Source: Flavobacterium sp. UBA2787 (GTDB lineage: Bacteria; Bacteroidota; Bacteroidia; Flavobacteriales; Flavobacteriaceae). Taken from it: a DNA stretch of 64,000 bases. The DNA lies in contig DEHZ01000010.1 of the NCBI GenBank assembly GCA_002352205.1, positions 372,245-436,244 of the forward strand, given 5' to 3'. Made by a program: the position numbers and the translations under genes. Positions 24,719-33,581 of this stretch are shown here, piece by piece; position 1 is the first letter of the stretch, and the number at the start of each line of letters is the position of its first letter. The notes below the pieces were generated by a model that saw only the letters and a program-made list of their open reading frames with translations, made no database searches and was not told where the DNA came from.

Positions 24719-25726
24719 TTATCTTGGAATCTCGATCGATTCGATGATTTGTTGAATGATTTCTTTGCTGGTAATGCCTTCCATTTCACGTTCCGGTGTA
24801 ACAATTACACGGTGTTGCAAAACGGGAATAGCGGCTTCTTTAATATCTTCCGGAGTTACAAAATCACGTCCGCGAAGAGCTGCAAATCCTTTGGAAGCAT
24901 TTAAAATTGCAATTGATGCCCGAGGAGAAGCTCCTAAATATAAAAAACCATTTTCTCTGGTGTTTACAACCAACTTGGCGATGTATTCCAATAAGTTTGG
25001 TTCTACGATAACTTGTTTTACTAACACTTGAAATTGTTGAATATCGGCAGCGGTTAGTAAGGTTTTGATATTACCCAATTTATTTTCACTCAACAAAGCA
25101 TGTTCTTTTTGAAGAATGTTGATTTCTTCTTCCAATTTTGGATAATCGATATTGATTTTAAACAGAAAACGGTCCAATTGAGCTTCCGGCAAGCGATACG
25201 TTCCTTCTTGTTCAATAGGGTTTTGAGTGGCAATTACCAAGAAAGGAGCCGTCATTCCATAAGTAGTTCCGTCAATCGTTATTTGACGTTCTTCCATTAC
25301 TTCAAACAAAGCGGCTTGTGTTTTGGCAGGAGCACGATTGATTTCGTCAATTAAAATTAAATTTGAAAAAATGGGTCCTTTTTTGAATTCAAATTCAGAT
25401 TTTTTTAAATCAAAAACAGAAGTTCCTAAAATGTCTGATGGCATCAAATCGGGTGTAAATTGAATTCGGCTAAAGCCAATGCTTAACGTTTTAGCTAATA
25501 ATTTTGCCGTAATGGTTTTGGCTACTCCGGGAACGCCTTCTAACAATACATGACCGTTTGAAAGTATGGCGACTAACAATTGATCAATCATTTTATGTTG
25601 CCCAACAATTACAGTGTTTAATTCTTGTTTGATGGCTTGAATGCTTTCTTGCAAGGGTTTGAGGTCGATGCGGGATTCAAAGTTGACGGTGTCGTCTTGT
25701 TGGGATGGGATTAGGTTTTCTTCCAT
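24719..25726 (-). CDS. MoxR family AAA+ ATPase
   Basis: A 335-residue AAA+ ATPase of the MoxR class (AAA_3 plus lid), chaperone-like and usually acting with VWA/DUF58 partners. Walker A GVPGVAKT at 64-71, Walker B LILIDEINRAP near 128-138, sensor 1 ATQNPIEQEGTY, Arg-finger region LDRFLFKI and lid motif GASPRASIAIL are all present. In the operon it lies between the DUF4350 and DUF58 genes, spaced 20 and 11 bases. The client may be the adjacent DUF58 protein (inference). Confidence 0.94.
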   Translation of the reverse strand: MEENLIPSQQDDTVNFESRIDLKPLQESIQAIKQELNTVIVGQHKMIDQLLVAILSNGHVLLEGVPGVAKTITAKLLAKTLSIGFSRIQFTPDLMPSDILGTSVFDLKKSEFEFKKGPIFSNLILIDEINRAPAKTQAALFEVMEERQITIDGTTYGMTAPFLVIATQNPIEQEGTYRLPEAQLDRFLFKINIDYPKLEEEINILQKEHALLSENKLGNIKTLLTAADIQQFQVLVKQVIVEPNLLEYIAKLVVNTRENGFLYLGASPRASIAILNASKGFAALRGRDFVTPEDIKEAAIPVLQHRVIVTPEREMEGITSKEIIQQIIESIEIPR

Positions 25727-25746
25727 ATATCTATATTTTTTTTACT

Positions 25747-26952
25747 TTATTTTTTATTATCTAAAATTTTTTCAAGCACTCCATTCAACTCAATCAAATC
25801 GGCTTCGGTGCTTTTAAATGTTTTTCGTTGTCGTTTGATGAGCAAAACCGCTTTTTCAATAATAGTGATATCTTTTCCTGTTTTTTGATGTACTTTTTTG
25901 ATAAAATCTTCGTCTAAATTCTGTGTATCAATTAAATAATCTTGTCGAATTTTTTCAAGGAAATAGATGATTTTCTTTTCCATGATGGTGTCGTGATTTC
26001 CTTCCTGAAAGTATAAATTGCCGATTGTTTTGGTAAAATCGACCGTTGTATTTTCTAATGGTTTTATAATTGGAATAATCCGTTGTTTTCGTTTGGCATT
26101 GAAAATCATAAAGATAATCATTCCGATTAAAAACACATACCACGCCCATTTTAGTCCTTCATGACTTAAAATAAATCGCATGGGCGAGCTGGAAACAGAA
26201 CTATTATAGGTTTTGTTTGGATACCAAAAAACATTTCCTTTAGGAATATAGGACAACACTTTTTCTGCATATTGATAGTTTCTGTCTTTTAGCAAATAAT
26301 AGTTTGTGAAGGCGAAAGGTTGCGTATGCAAATAAAAATTACCTTTTCCATGCGGAATTTTTACAAAATTTACATACGTGGAATCATTTGTTTTTTGATA
26401 ACCTAAAATGGTGGTTTTTAATGTATCAAAAGAGGAGAAATGATAGCCGGAAACACCCATTTTCATTTGATATTCTTTGTCGTCTAATTTTTTGTTGGCT
26501 AAAGATGCTTCAATTCTATCTTTGAAATAATGATTTAGTATTTCAAATTTTAAAGAGTCTTGAAGTTTTTGAGAAAACGAACTCATGCTCAAAAAAGCAT
26601 CATTTCCATGCGATACAAAGTATAGAATTTCATCGGTTGACGATTCGTCTATTTCATAATAATTATTAATCGCCAAAAATGTTCCTTTGATAGTGTAGGT
26701 ATTTACTAATGTGTCAAAATCATAATGAGCATCGAAAAATTCGTAAGGTGTCACACGAATTTCTGCCACTGAATCTCCTTTGAAATACTTGTCTTTTTCG
26801 TCTTGAAAAACTTTTAAACCAAATGGAATTTTCGATTTGATATCAAAACTTGGCATCCAATTAATAGGTCGCGGACGATTAGCATCTACATAAATTATCA
26901 ATACCATCACAGCAACTAAAAAAACAATATATATTTTTATCGTTCTACTCAT
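25747..26952 (-). CDS. DUF4350 domain-containing membrane protein
   Basis: A 401-residue protein with an N-terminal membrane anchor (KIYIVFLVAVMVLIIYVDA, about 6-24) and a second segment WAWYVFLIGMIIFMIFNA near residue 270. The region between (IPFGLKVFQDE ... EILYFVSHGNDAFLS) fits the DUF4350 domain, a GATase-like fold found in MoxR/DUF58 operons. PHGKGNFYLHTQPFAFTNYYLL is the well-conserved part in Bacteroidota. It overlaps the stop of the DUF4129 gene by one base. Likely faces the periplasm; function unknown. Confidence 0.82.
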   Translation of the reverse strand: MSRTIKIYIVFLVAVMVLIIYVDANRPRPINWMPSFDIKSKIPFGLKVFQDEKDKYFKGDSVAEIRVTPYEFFDAHYDFDTLVNTYTIKGTFLAINNYYEIDESSTDEILYFVSHGNDAFLSMSSFSQKLQDSLKFEILNHYFKDRIEASLANKKLDDKEYQMKMGVSGYHFSSFDTLKTTILGYQKTNDSTYVNFVKIPHGKGNFYLHTQPFAFTNYYLLKDRNYQYAEKVLSYIPKGNVFWYPNKTYNSSVSSSPMRFILSHEGLKWAWYVFLIGMIIFMIFNAKRKQRIIPIIKPLENTTVDFTKTIGNLYFQEGNHDTIMEKKIIYFLEKIRQDYLIDTQNLDEDFIKKVHQKTGKDITIIEKAVLLIKRQRKTFKSTEADLIELNGVLEKILDNKK

Positions 26953-27722
26953 TAGATAGATTTGATAATTTTTTCAAAATCGGTTTTTGCTTTTTCAAAG
27001 GTTTGTTCGTCTAATTCAAATTCGCCATACCAAATGTAGTTGTAGAGATAGGATACATATTCAAAATTTGATTTGAATGTTTGGTCTTTTATTTCATATA
27101 AATAATCTGAATTGGTTTTTTCAATATCCCATTCGATGATGTTTTTATCGGCCATTTTTTTCAATAGCCATAAATAATAGTAGCGAATGGTTAACCGTTG
27201 TTCGCCTGATTTCAGGGTTTCTTTGATGAGTTTTTCAAAATCAACTAAGTGAATATTTTTCTCAATATCTTCATAATGAATCACTTTTTTGTCGGATGAT
27301 TTTCCAAAAATCCATTGTCCTTCGCCATTCATAATCGATTTTACAATCAAATAAATTACAAAAACAATAAGGACAACGGCAAGCGATTTGATCAAAATAT
27401 CCACCACTTTTCCGGAAACGGTGTCGCTACTCAGATTAAAAAGATTTTTGAAGAAATCGGCTAACCATTGTTTAAATCGATCCCACCAATTAGATTCTTT
27501 TACAGCTTGTTCATAAATGTATTCGCTGTCTTGGTAGTTGTCTTTAAAATTTTCTTCAAACGTTCCGGTTTTAATAGTTGAAGAATCAATTTTGATATCT
27601 TTTTCTGTAAAAATTATCTTTTCTTCGGCAACTTCTTGGTAGGTCAACGAGTCTTGCGAAAATGAATTTGCAAAAATAAAAAAGAGGAATATGTAGAGGG
27701 ATTTATTCACTATCGGTTCCAA
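26952..27722 (-). CDS. DUF4129 domain-containing protein
   Basis: A 256-residue protein with a signal sequence (SLYIFLFFIFANSFSQ), a membrane segment (IDILIKSLAVVLIVFVIYLIVKSI, about 107-130) and a C-terminal DUF4129-like region. RLTIRYYYLWLLKKMADKNIIEWDIEKTNSDYLYEI is the part that matches, ending in WYGEFELDEQTFEKAKTDFEKII. DUF4129 domains are found in transglutaminase-like and MoxR-associated proteins. It overlaps the upstream membrane-protein gene by 20 bases and the downstream DUF4350 gene by one, so the block is clearly one operon. Confidence 0.82.
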   Translation of the reverse strand: MEPIVNKSLYIFLFFIFANSFSQDSLTYQEVAEEKIIFTEKDIKIDSSTIKTGTFEENFKDNYQDSEYIYEQAVKESNWWDRFKQWLADFFKNLFNLSSDTVSGKVVDILIKSLAVVLIVFVIYLIVKSIMNGEGQWIFGKSSDKKVIHYEDIEKNIHLVDFEKLIKETLKSGEQRLTIRYYYLWLLKKMADKNIIEWDIEKTNSDYLYEIKDQTFKSNFEYVSYLYNYIWYGEFELDEQTFEKAKTDFEKIIKSI

Positions 27723-28644
27723 TCAAATCAATATCGCTCAATGTGTTTTTGTTTTCATTTTGTTCTCTCAAACTGTAATAAATAATTCCGTTGTTAACGA
27801 CCAATAAGTTGTTTAAAATATAGCTAAATAACATTGCTATGCACATGAAAAGAACCATCATAATTGATAAAAAAGATAATGATTCTTCTTGAGAGTTTCC
27901 GTTTTCAAGAGATGTAAACATACTTGCAATTCCTATTACATAAGGAACCATCGAAAAAATAGTGATTACGATTTGAATAATAAAATACATTACAACGGTA
28001 GAACCAACAATGGGCCAAAAGTTTTGTTTCAATTTTTCAAAACCTTTTCCTAAAGCATCAAACACACCAATTTCAGAGTTCATATATTCATAAAAACTCA
28101 ATTGAACAAAAGCTAAAAGAGCAGGAACCAATATAAGTGCTAAAACAAATCCGATTAAAATGAACATCAAGGCAAAAACCAATCCCATTATAATTAGCCC
28201 AGCGGTTATACTCAAGAGAAAAATAACTAAAAAGAAAATGACAATTTTACCAAATTTTGATTTTAATTCGGTAACAATTTCTTTGGTTTCAAAATTGTTT
28301 CCTTTATTCTTTTCGTATAAATTCATATAAATTACCGGAAAAGCATAATTGATTAATGAAATGAACATAATCAGAAGAAAGAATAACAAAAAAACACCTA
28401 TTATCAATCCAATGTTGTTATTGAAATAATCTTCTAAAAAATTTGGTGCAGCTACACCAATATTGGCAAACATCATTTCAAAATAGACTTTAAATACAAA
28501 ATAGGTGAGTACCATCAGCAATATCAAAAGTGTACCATTGATGATGAAATAATTTTTAAAAAAATGTTTACCGGTTACTTTAAAAAAGCTAAACGTGTCA
28601 CTAATATAATCGCTGAAATTTCTTTTTTTGAAAAGTTGAAACAT
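27703..28644 (-). CDS. Multi-span membrane protein of the MoxR block
   Basis: A 313-residue integral membrane protein with six or seven strongly hydrophobic segments (e.g. NYFIINGTLLILLMVLTYFV, IGLIIGVFLLFFLLIMFISL, IVIFFLVIFLLSITAGLII, FALMFILIGFVLALILVPAL). The start MFQLFKKRNFSDYISDTFSFFK resembles membrane domains of the glycerophosphodiester phosphodiesterase / DUF7544-like class seen in such clusters, but I cannot name the family with certainty. It lies 4 bases after spoIIM. Confidence 0.75.
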   Translation of the reverse strand: MFQLFKKRNFSDYISDTFSFFKVTGKHFFKNYFIINGTLLILLMVLTYFVFKVYFEMMFANIGVAAPNFLEDYFNNNIGLIIGVFLLFFLLIMFISLINYAFPVIYMNLYEKNKGNNFETKEIVTELKSKFGKIVIFFLVIFLLSITAGLIIMGLVFALMFILIGFVLALILVPALLAFVQLSFYEYMNSEIGVFDALGKGFEKLKQNFWPIVGSTVVMYFIIQIVITIFSMVPYVIGIASMFTSLENGNSQEESLSFLSIMMVLFMCIAMLFSYILNNLLVVNNGIIYYSLREQNENKNTLSDIDLIGTDSE

Positions 28645-28648
28645 AGTT

Positions 28649-29626
28649 TTAAGGTTTTAATTGAAAAGTCTTCATTTTTCGGTGAACGATAAACGGGAAA
28701 ATTAAAAAATAAAAGGAAATGATACTTAATGTTCCTAAGATAATAACCACATTGAGCCAGTTTGGCATTTCTAAAGAATATCGTGTTACAAAGCCCTCTA
28801 AAAATCCTGCAGCAATAGTAAATGGAATTGTACTCAAAAATATTTTTAATCCGTTTTTGAAACCAATTTTAAAAGAATTTATTCGTGAATATGTTTTTGG
28901 AAATAGGATAGAAGCTCCTAAAATAAATCCTGCTGCAGTTTCAATTACAATGGCAAAAATTTCCATAGAACCATGTATCCAGATTCCTCGAACACTTTCC
29001 CAAAAAACGCCTTCTTGATAAAAAAAGTATTGAAATGAACCGAGCATGATGCAGTTTCTTAGCATAATGTAAAATGTGCCAATTCCTAAAAATATTCCCC
29101 AAATGAAGCATTGAGCACCTACATAAAGATTGTTCATCGTGATAGCTATAAAACCGCCCCAATTACTACCACTTTTGTAAACAGCGACCGGATTGCCATT
29201 TTTAATGTTTTCTAAGGTCATATTTACATAATTATCACCAAGAATGAGTCGAACAAAATCAACATCATATTTGGCGGAAATCACACCAATTCCAGTACAT
29301 AAAAAGAATAACACAAAGGCATAAACTAAATATCTTCTGTATTCATAAACAATCAACGGTACTTCGGTAGAGAAAAAATAAACAATTCTATTTTGCTCTG
29401 TTCGCTTGGTTTTGTAAATCTTTTGATAAATTTGCGAAGCAAGGTGATTGAGATAGACAACCGTCTTACTTTTAGGGTAATAGGTTTGAGCATACGACAA
29501 ATCATTAACCAAATGGATATATAAACTAGCCATTTCATCTGGATTTTTCTTAGCTTTACCAAAAATAGCTTGTTCAAATTCGAGCCATTTTGCTTTATTT
29601 TGCTTTATGAATGCAACTTCTCTCAT
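28649..29626 (-). CDS. SpoIIM family membrane protein
   Basis: A 325-residue protein of the stage II sporulation protein M family (DUF95). In non-sporulating bacteria it accompanies RDD and MoxR genes and has no known sporulation role. A soluble N-terminal part (MREVAFIKQNKAKWLEFE..., about 1-95) precedes five membrane segments. NNLYVGAQCFIWGIFLGIGTFY and GSMEIFAIVIETAAGFILGASILFP carry the conserved HGxxE-type motif (IHGSMEIFAI). First gene of the block, only 20 bases from the divergent RDD start. Confidence 0.88.
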   Translation of the reverse strand: MREVAFIKQNKAKWLEFEQAIFGKAKKNPDEMASLYIHLVNDLSYAQTYYPKSKTVVYLNHLASQIYQKIYKTKRTEQNRIVYFFSTEVPLIVYEYRRYLVYAFVLFFLCTGIGVISAKYDVDFVRLILGDNYVNMTLENIKNGNPVAVYKSGSNWGGFIAITMNNLYVGAQCFIWGIFLGIGTFYIMLRNCIMLGSFQYFFYQEGVFWESVRGIWIHGSMEIFAIVIETAAGFILGASILFPKTYSRINSFKIGFKNGLKIFLSTIPFTIAAGFLEGFVTRYSLEMPNWLNVVIILGTLSIISFYFLIFPFIVHRKMKTFQLKP

Positions 29627-29646
29627 GGTTTGCTAAAATATAAAAT

Positions 29647-30390
29647 ATGTCAGAATTATCCATAACAACGACACAAAATGTTAATATAAATTTTTCAGCG
29701 GCTTCTGTTGGACATAGAATGTTGGGCTATTTACTTGATTTACTGGTAAAAGCAGCTTATTCTGTTGTGATTTGGAGTATATTTTTTTACTATCTCGGAA
29801 TTAATCAACGGATGTTGGGATTAGATAATTGGTCATATTATGCCATTATTATAGTTGTATATTCTCCGGTTATATTTTATTCATTGATTTTTGAAAGTAT
29901 TCTGGAAGGACAAACCATTGGCAAGCGATTACTGCAAATGAAAGTGGTTAAAATTGATGGTTATCAGGCCTCTTTTGGCGATTATTTAATGCGATGGTTG
30001 TTTAGAATTATTGATGTGAATATTAGTTGGGGAGTTGTAGGTTTAATTGCCATGATTACAAGTGCAAAAACCCAGCGATTAGGTGATATGACTGCCGGAA
30101 CTGCGGTTATTAGTTTAAAAAACGACATAAATATTAACCACACTATTTTAGAAGAAATTGATACTGCTTATGTACCAACTTATCCATTGGTTATTAAGCT
30201 AAGCGATAACGATGCCCGCATTATCAAAGAAACATTTAATGTGGCTGTAATGAAACGAGATTATGCCACGTTAATTAAACTTCGCAATAAAATTGAAGAA
30301 GTAACCGGAGTAAAAAATATTTCCGGAAACGACACTGATTTTATTAGAACTGTTTTAAAGGATTACAGTTTTTATACGCAGAACATGTAG
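29647..30390 (+). CDS. RDD family membrane protein
   Basis: A 247-residue membrane protein. The RDD domain covers about 14-165, starting ASVGHRMLGYLLDLLVKAAYSV (R and D of the family name) with ILEGQTIGKRLLQMKVVKIDG and a final TQRLGDMTAGTAVI. A soluble C-terminal tail follows. RDD proteins are proposed transporters (some exchange Na+/H+) or envelope factors. It is divergent from the SpoIIM-DUF58 block with a 20-base gap and belongs to it functionally by frequent co-occurrence. Its 3' end overlaps the convergent next gene by 36 bases. Confidence 0.9.
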   Translation: MSELSITTTQNVNINFSAASVGHRMLGYLLDLLVKAAYSVVIWSIFFYYLGINQRMLGLDNWSYYAIIIVVYSPVIFYSLIFESILEGQTIGKRLLQMKVVKIDGYQASFGDYLMRWLFRIIDVNISWGVVGLIAMITSAKTQRLGDMTAGTAVISLKNDININHTILEEIDTAYVPTYPLVIKLSDNDARIIKETFNVAVMKRDYATLIKLRNKIEEVTGVKNISGNDTDFIRTVLKDYSFYTQNM

Positions 30391-30969
30391 TTTTATTTCT
30401 TTGTCTGAAAGTTCAAAATCATATTTCGGATGAAATAAAATATTCCTGCAAACAATAAAAAAAGAATTATTTTTAAGATTAGATTTATCCAAAAAATAAT
30501 CAGGTAAAAAATCTAAATCCGAATACATTGTCCAAGCACTGGGCAAATAATCCCTGTGAAATGAGGTTATAATGATAACTATTTTTTCAAATGAAAATAT
30601 AAAAAAGAAGCTGAAAAGAATTCGGAAAAGCCAATTCTTTTGAATCTTTTTTATTCTCAGTAACTGGGTCATTCCAATCCAAAATAGAGGTTGTAACCAA
30701 AATCCAATACAATATTTCCCGAACATTCTGTTTAGTAAATAAGTTCTGCTTTCTTCGATTGTGAAAGAAATAATAATTGCTGCAAACCAAATTAAGAAAT
30801 AAATAATTCCCAGAAAAATAATTAGTCGACAAACTTCATCATCAATTTTATACAGAATCTCCTTTTTTGTAAAAATTGATAGTATTAAGTATAAAATTGA
30901 ATAAATTCCAAACGAAATAAAAAAATCATTTGAAATGATAAAAAGTAAATAATTTAAATTTTGAATCAT
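30355..30969 (-). CDS. Hypothetical membrane protein
   Basis: A 204-residue protein not recognised. At least four hydrophobic segments are visible (FFISFGIYSILYLILSIF, LIIFLGIIYFLIWFAAIIISF, CIGFWLQPLFWIGMTQLL, WLFRILFSFFFIFSFEKIVII), followed by a polar C-terminal tail. High A+T and Ile/Phe content. The last 12 codons overlap the 3' end of the convergent RDD gene, which suggests a late arrival or an extended stop. Real gene judged from length and membrane pattern only. Confidence 0.65.
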   Translation of the reverse strand: MIQNLNYLLFIISNDFFISFGIYSILYLILSIFTKKEILYKIDDEVCRLIIFLGIIYFLIWFAAIIISFTIEESRTYLLNRMFGKYCIGFWLQPLFWIGMTQLLRIKKIQKNWLFRILFSFFFIFSFEKIVIIITSFHRDYLPSAWTMYSDLDFLPDYFLDKSNLKNNSFFIVCRNILFHPKYDFELSDKEIKLHVLRIKTVIL

Positions 30970-31031
30970 CCTTTAGATTGTTGAAATTATTTAATAAGCT
31001 TCAACAAACATATAAAAATAAAAAGAACTTC

Positions 31032-31039
31032 TACCTTTG
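31032..31039 (+). promoter_or_regulatory. -7 element for the TRIC-type gene
   Basis: TACCTTTG, exact TAnnTTTG, 24 bases before the ATG at 31064. No clear TTG at the right distance upstream. Confidence 0.5.
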
Positions 31040-31063
31040 CAACCAATCTAATGATTTATTAAA

Positions 31064-31666
31064 ATGTTTCATCTCCTCGACGTTATCGGAACTATGGCTT
31101 TTGCAATTTCCGGTGTTTTAACAGCTTTGAATAAGAAACTCGATCCATTTGGGGTTTTTATCATTGCATTTGTAACAGCTGTTGGTGGCGGAACCTTGCG
31201 TGATGTACTCATTGGACGAACACCAGTGGGCTGGATGCAAGATTTGACGTATGTGTATATGATTTCGCTAGGATTTTTTTTAGCACTTATTTTCAGAAAA
31301 AAATTAGACCGATTGCGAAAATCACTTTTTCTGTTTGATACAATTGGTTTGGGCGTTTTTACGTTAATTGGATTAGAAAAAGGAATTGAAACCGGTTTAC
31401 ATCCAATTATTTGTATTGCTTTGGGAACTATGACGGCTTGTTTTGGAGGTGTAATTCGCGATATTTTATGCAACGAAATTCCAATTATTTTTAGAAGAGA
31501 AATTTATGCCACCATTTGTATTATTGGCGGAATGGTATTTTTTGCTCTAAAATATTTTAATTTGAATAATGATGTTTTGTATTTAATAACTTCGTTAGTC
31601 ATCATTACGATTCGTTTAATGGCTGTGAAATTCAAATGGTATTTGCCAACAATAGGGAAGGTTTAA
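31064..31666 (+). CDS. TRIC/UPF0126 family membrane channel
   Basis: A 200-residue inner-membrane protein of the trimeric intracellular cation channel family (UPF0126, YadS-like), a duplicated three-helix unit. The paired family motifs AVGGGTLRDVLIGRTPVGW (first half) and ACFGGVIRDILCNEIPIIF (second half) are clear. Prokaryotic TRIC proteins conduct K+, and some are proposed glycine carriers. Monocistronic; its 3' end overlaps the convergent T9SS gene by 4 bases. Confidence 0.92.
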   Translation: MFHLLDVIGTMAFAISGVLTALNKKLDPFGVFIIAFVTAVGGGTLRDVLIGRTPVGWMQDLTYVYMISLGFFLALIFRKKLDRLRKSLFLFDTIGLGVFTLIGLEKGIETGLHPIICIALGTMTACFGGVIRDILCNEIPIIFRREIYATICIIGGMVFFALKYFNLNNDVLYLITSLVIITIRLMAVKFKWYLPTIGKV

Positions 31667-33474
31667 CGAGTAATGTAGAGAAAACCCTGCAAAGGTTTTG
31701 GATAATCAGGATCGTTTAGAAAAAGTAGATAAAAGTAAGTTCCGTCTGCCGAAATATCTCCGTTCCATTTTACTTCTTCGGTCACTTCGCCACGCCAATC
31801 TTCAGTGTTTTGATTTCCTTTCCAAATTAAATGTCCCCAACGATTGTAGATTTCAATCTCAAAGTTTAAGAAAATATTCCGTAGACCATCAATAAAGAAA
31901 AAATCGTTAAAACCATCTTCGTTTGCTGAAATGAAATTGTAAACAGTAGGCGGACAGTTTTTTGTTCTTAATTCAATTGTTGTTATGCTGGAACAGAATT
32001 CATTTTCAATTCGGATATAAATAATAGTTCCGCTGTTGGTTTGATAATTACTCAGGTTTATAATTGGATTCAAATTCATCTCTGCATCAGATAATAATTC
32101 ATGGAAGCTGATGTTATTTGAAAAATCAATAAGCAACGAATTTTCAATTGAAGTTAAATCGAAAGTTCCTACACTAAAACCTTCGTTGCAACTAAAAATA
32201 GGCTCTAACAAATTAAATTCAGGGGAAAGTAAGAGTGAAATCTCTGCACTATCTGTATTATTATTTTCATTGATTTCATTCACAGTTCCGGTTCCATTTC
32301 CAGTATCATCCACAGAAAAAGTCAATTCAAAAACGGTTGGAATTTCATTCGGAATTTGAAGTGTTATTGAATTGGATTCATTTCCGTTAATTTCAATTAC
32401 GTCAATTGTATTAGTTGTTCCAATCAAAATATCATTTGCATAAATGGCAATTGGTGTATTGGCAGGAAGCGGATTAGTTGATTCTAAATTATAAACGGTG
32501 TAATCAACGGTAATTTCTCTTGAATCACAAGTCAAAAATAAATCATCAATCACAATGTTAGCATCGGGAACTTGGCTGTTCAATTTCGTTACAACAGCAT
32601 TAATCATCACAAAATCTCGATCTGACGTCAGGGCAATTTCTGCTGTTTGGTCTCCGGGTTGTATAAAATTTTGAATTTCATAAATATCCAAATCCATGTT
32701 GTACAATTCGTTGCTGCCTGTGATTGAATTTGTTCCGTTAAAAGCATTATTTGCCGGGTTCAGAGGAGGATTGCTCAATATATTTCCATTGATACGAAGT
32801 GTTTCATTTTCTGCCAGACTTGAATCGCCTTCCCATGCAATAAAACCAATTTTTGCATCCACATTATCAATTACATTTAGACTACTAAGGGAAAAATTTA
32901 GATTTTCATTTCCCAAACTAATATAATCCAAACCATCATAAACATTGAGCTGGTTAAGAGGTAAATTATCATTTTTATATACAATAATTATTGCCCAACC
33001 TGCAAAGTTGGTGGCATTCGGACAATAATTTGGAATAATAGCTGAAAGGTCTAATTCAGAAAGTGTGTACTCACCGTTTCCTGTTGAAAGAACTTGTTCT
33101 GTAACATCTTTGAATGCACTAAAAAATATCAATCCGGAAGTTGATTGAATTAAGTTGAATGTGCGATCGGGAACAATATCAATGTCGTTGAATTTTACAT
33201 TAAAATCTCCCGGTCCAGAGCCAGCCCAATATAAATAGGCTTTTTCTAAAGTATCATCAGGCTGTAATTCAAGTTCAGCAGAGGAAAAAGTGTTAATTAT
33301 ACAAGGGGAATTTAAAATCCCTCTATTTTCCTCCGTGTTTAATGTGTTTCCAATAAAAGTAAAATCAAATCGGCCATTGAATTGTTGATAAAGACTCAAT
33401 TCCTGTCCGCTTAAAGCGATAGAAAATAAGAGAAATAAAAGAAACGTTATACAGTTGAAGTTTTGTTTCATCAA
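31663..33474 (-). CDS. T9SS type B sorting domain protein, paralogue 1
   Basis: A 603-residue secreted protein. Signal peptide MMKQNFNCITFLLFLLFSIALSGQ (cut near 23) is followed by a region of beta-rich modules with a CARDB-like domain (VIDDLFLTCDSREITVDYTVYNLE..., about 310-420). The C-terminal gliding-motility-associated/type B sorting domain runs from about 505 (NCPPTVYNFISANEDGFND, IEIYNRWGHLIWKGNQNT, FLYITR). Type B domains direct export by the type IX system and surface retention or release. The last 100 residues are nearly identical to the next gene while the rest is moderately similar, showing duplication with a homogenised C-terminus. Biological role unknown. Confidence 0.9.
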   Translation of the reverse strand: MMKQNFNCITFLLFLLFSIALSGQELSLYQQFNGRFDFTFIGNTLNTEENRGILNSPCIINTFSSAELELQPDDTLEKAYLYWAGSGPGDFNVKFNDIDIVPDRTFNLIQSTSGLIFFSAFKDVTEQVLSTGNGEYTLSELDLSAIIPNYCPNATNFAGWAIIIVYKNDNLPLNQLNVYDGLDYISLGNENLNFSLSSLNVIDNVDAKIGFIAWEGDSSLAENETLRINGNILSNPPLNPANNAFNGTNSITGSNELYNMDLDIYEIQNFIQPGDQTAEIALTSDRDFVMINAVVTKLNSQVPDANIVIDDLFLTCDSREITVDYTVYNLESTNPLPANTPIAIYANDILIGTTNTIDVIEINGNESNSITLQIPNEIPTVFELTFSVDDTGNGTGTVNEINENNNTDSAEISLLLSPEFNLLEPIFSCNEGFSVGTFDLTSIENSLLIDFSNNISFHELLSDAEMNLNPIINLSNYQTNSGTIIYIRIENEFCSSITTIELRTKNCPPTVYNFISANEDGFNDFFFIDGLRNIFLNFEIEIYNRWGHLIWKGNQNTEDWRGEVTEEVKWNGDISADGTYFYLLFLNDPDYPKPLQGFLYITR

Positions 33475-33495
33475 TTAGTTTTCGGCAATTTTTTA

Positions 33496-33523
33496 CAAAG
33501 ATACTATTTGAGAATTATTTCAA
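33496..33523 (-). promoter_or_regulatory. Promoter for T9SS paralogue 1
   Basis: Minus-strand TTG (33523-33521), 17-base spacer, TATCTTTG (33503-33496), 22 bases before the ATG. Core shared with the promoter of paralogue 2. Confidence 0.68.
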
Positions 33524-33581
33524 TGTAAAATTGATTGATCATTCGATGAAATACAAAGTAAACTTGTCGATAATTAACTCA

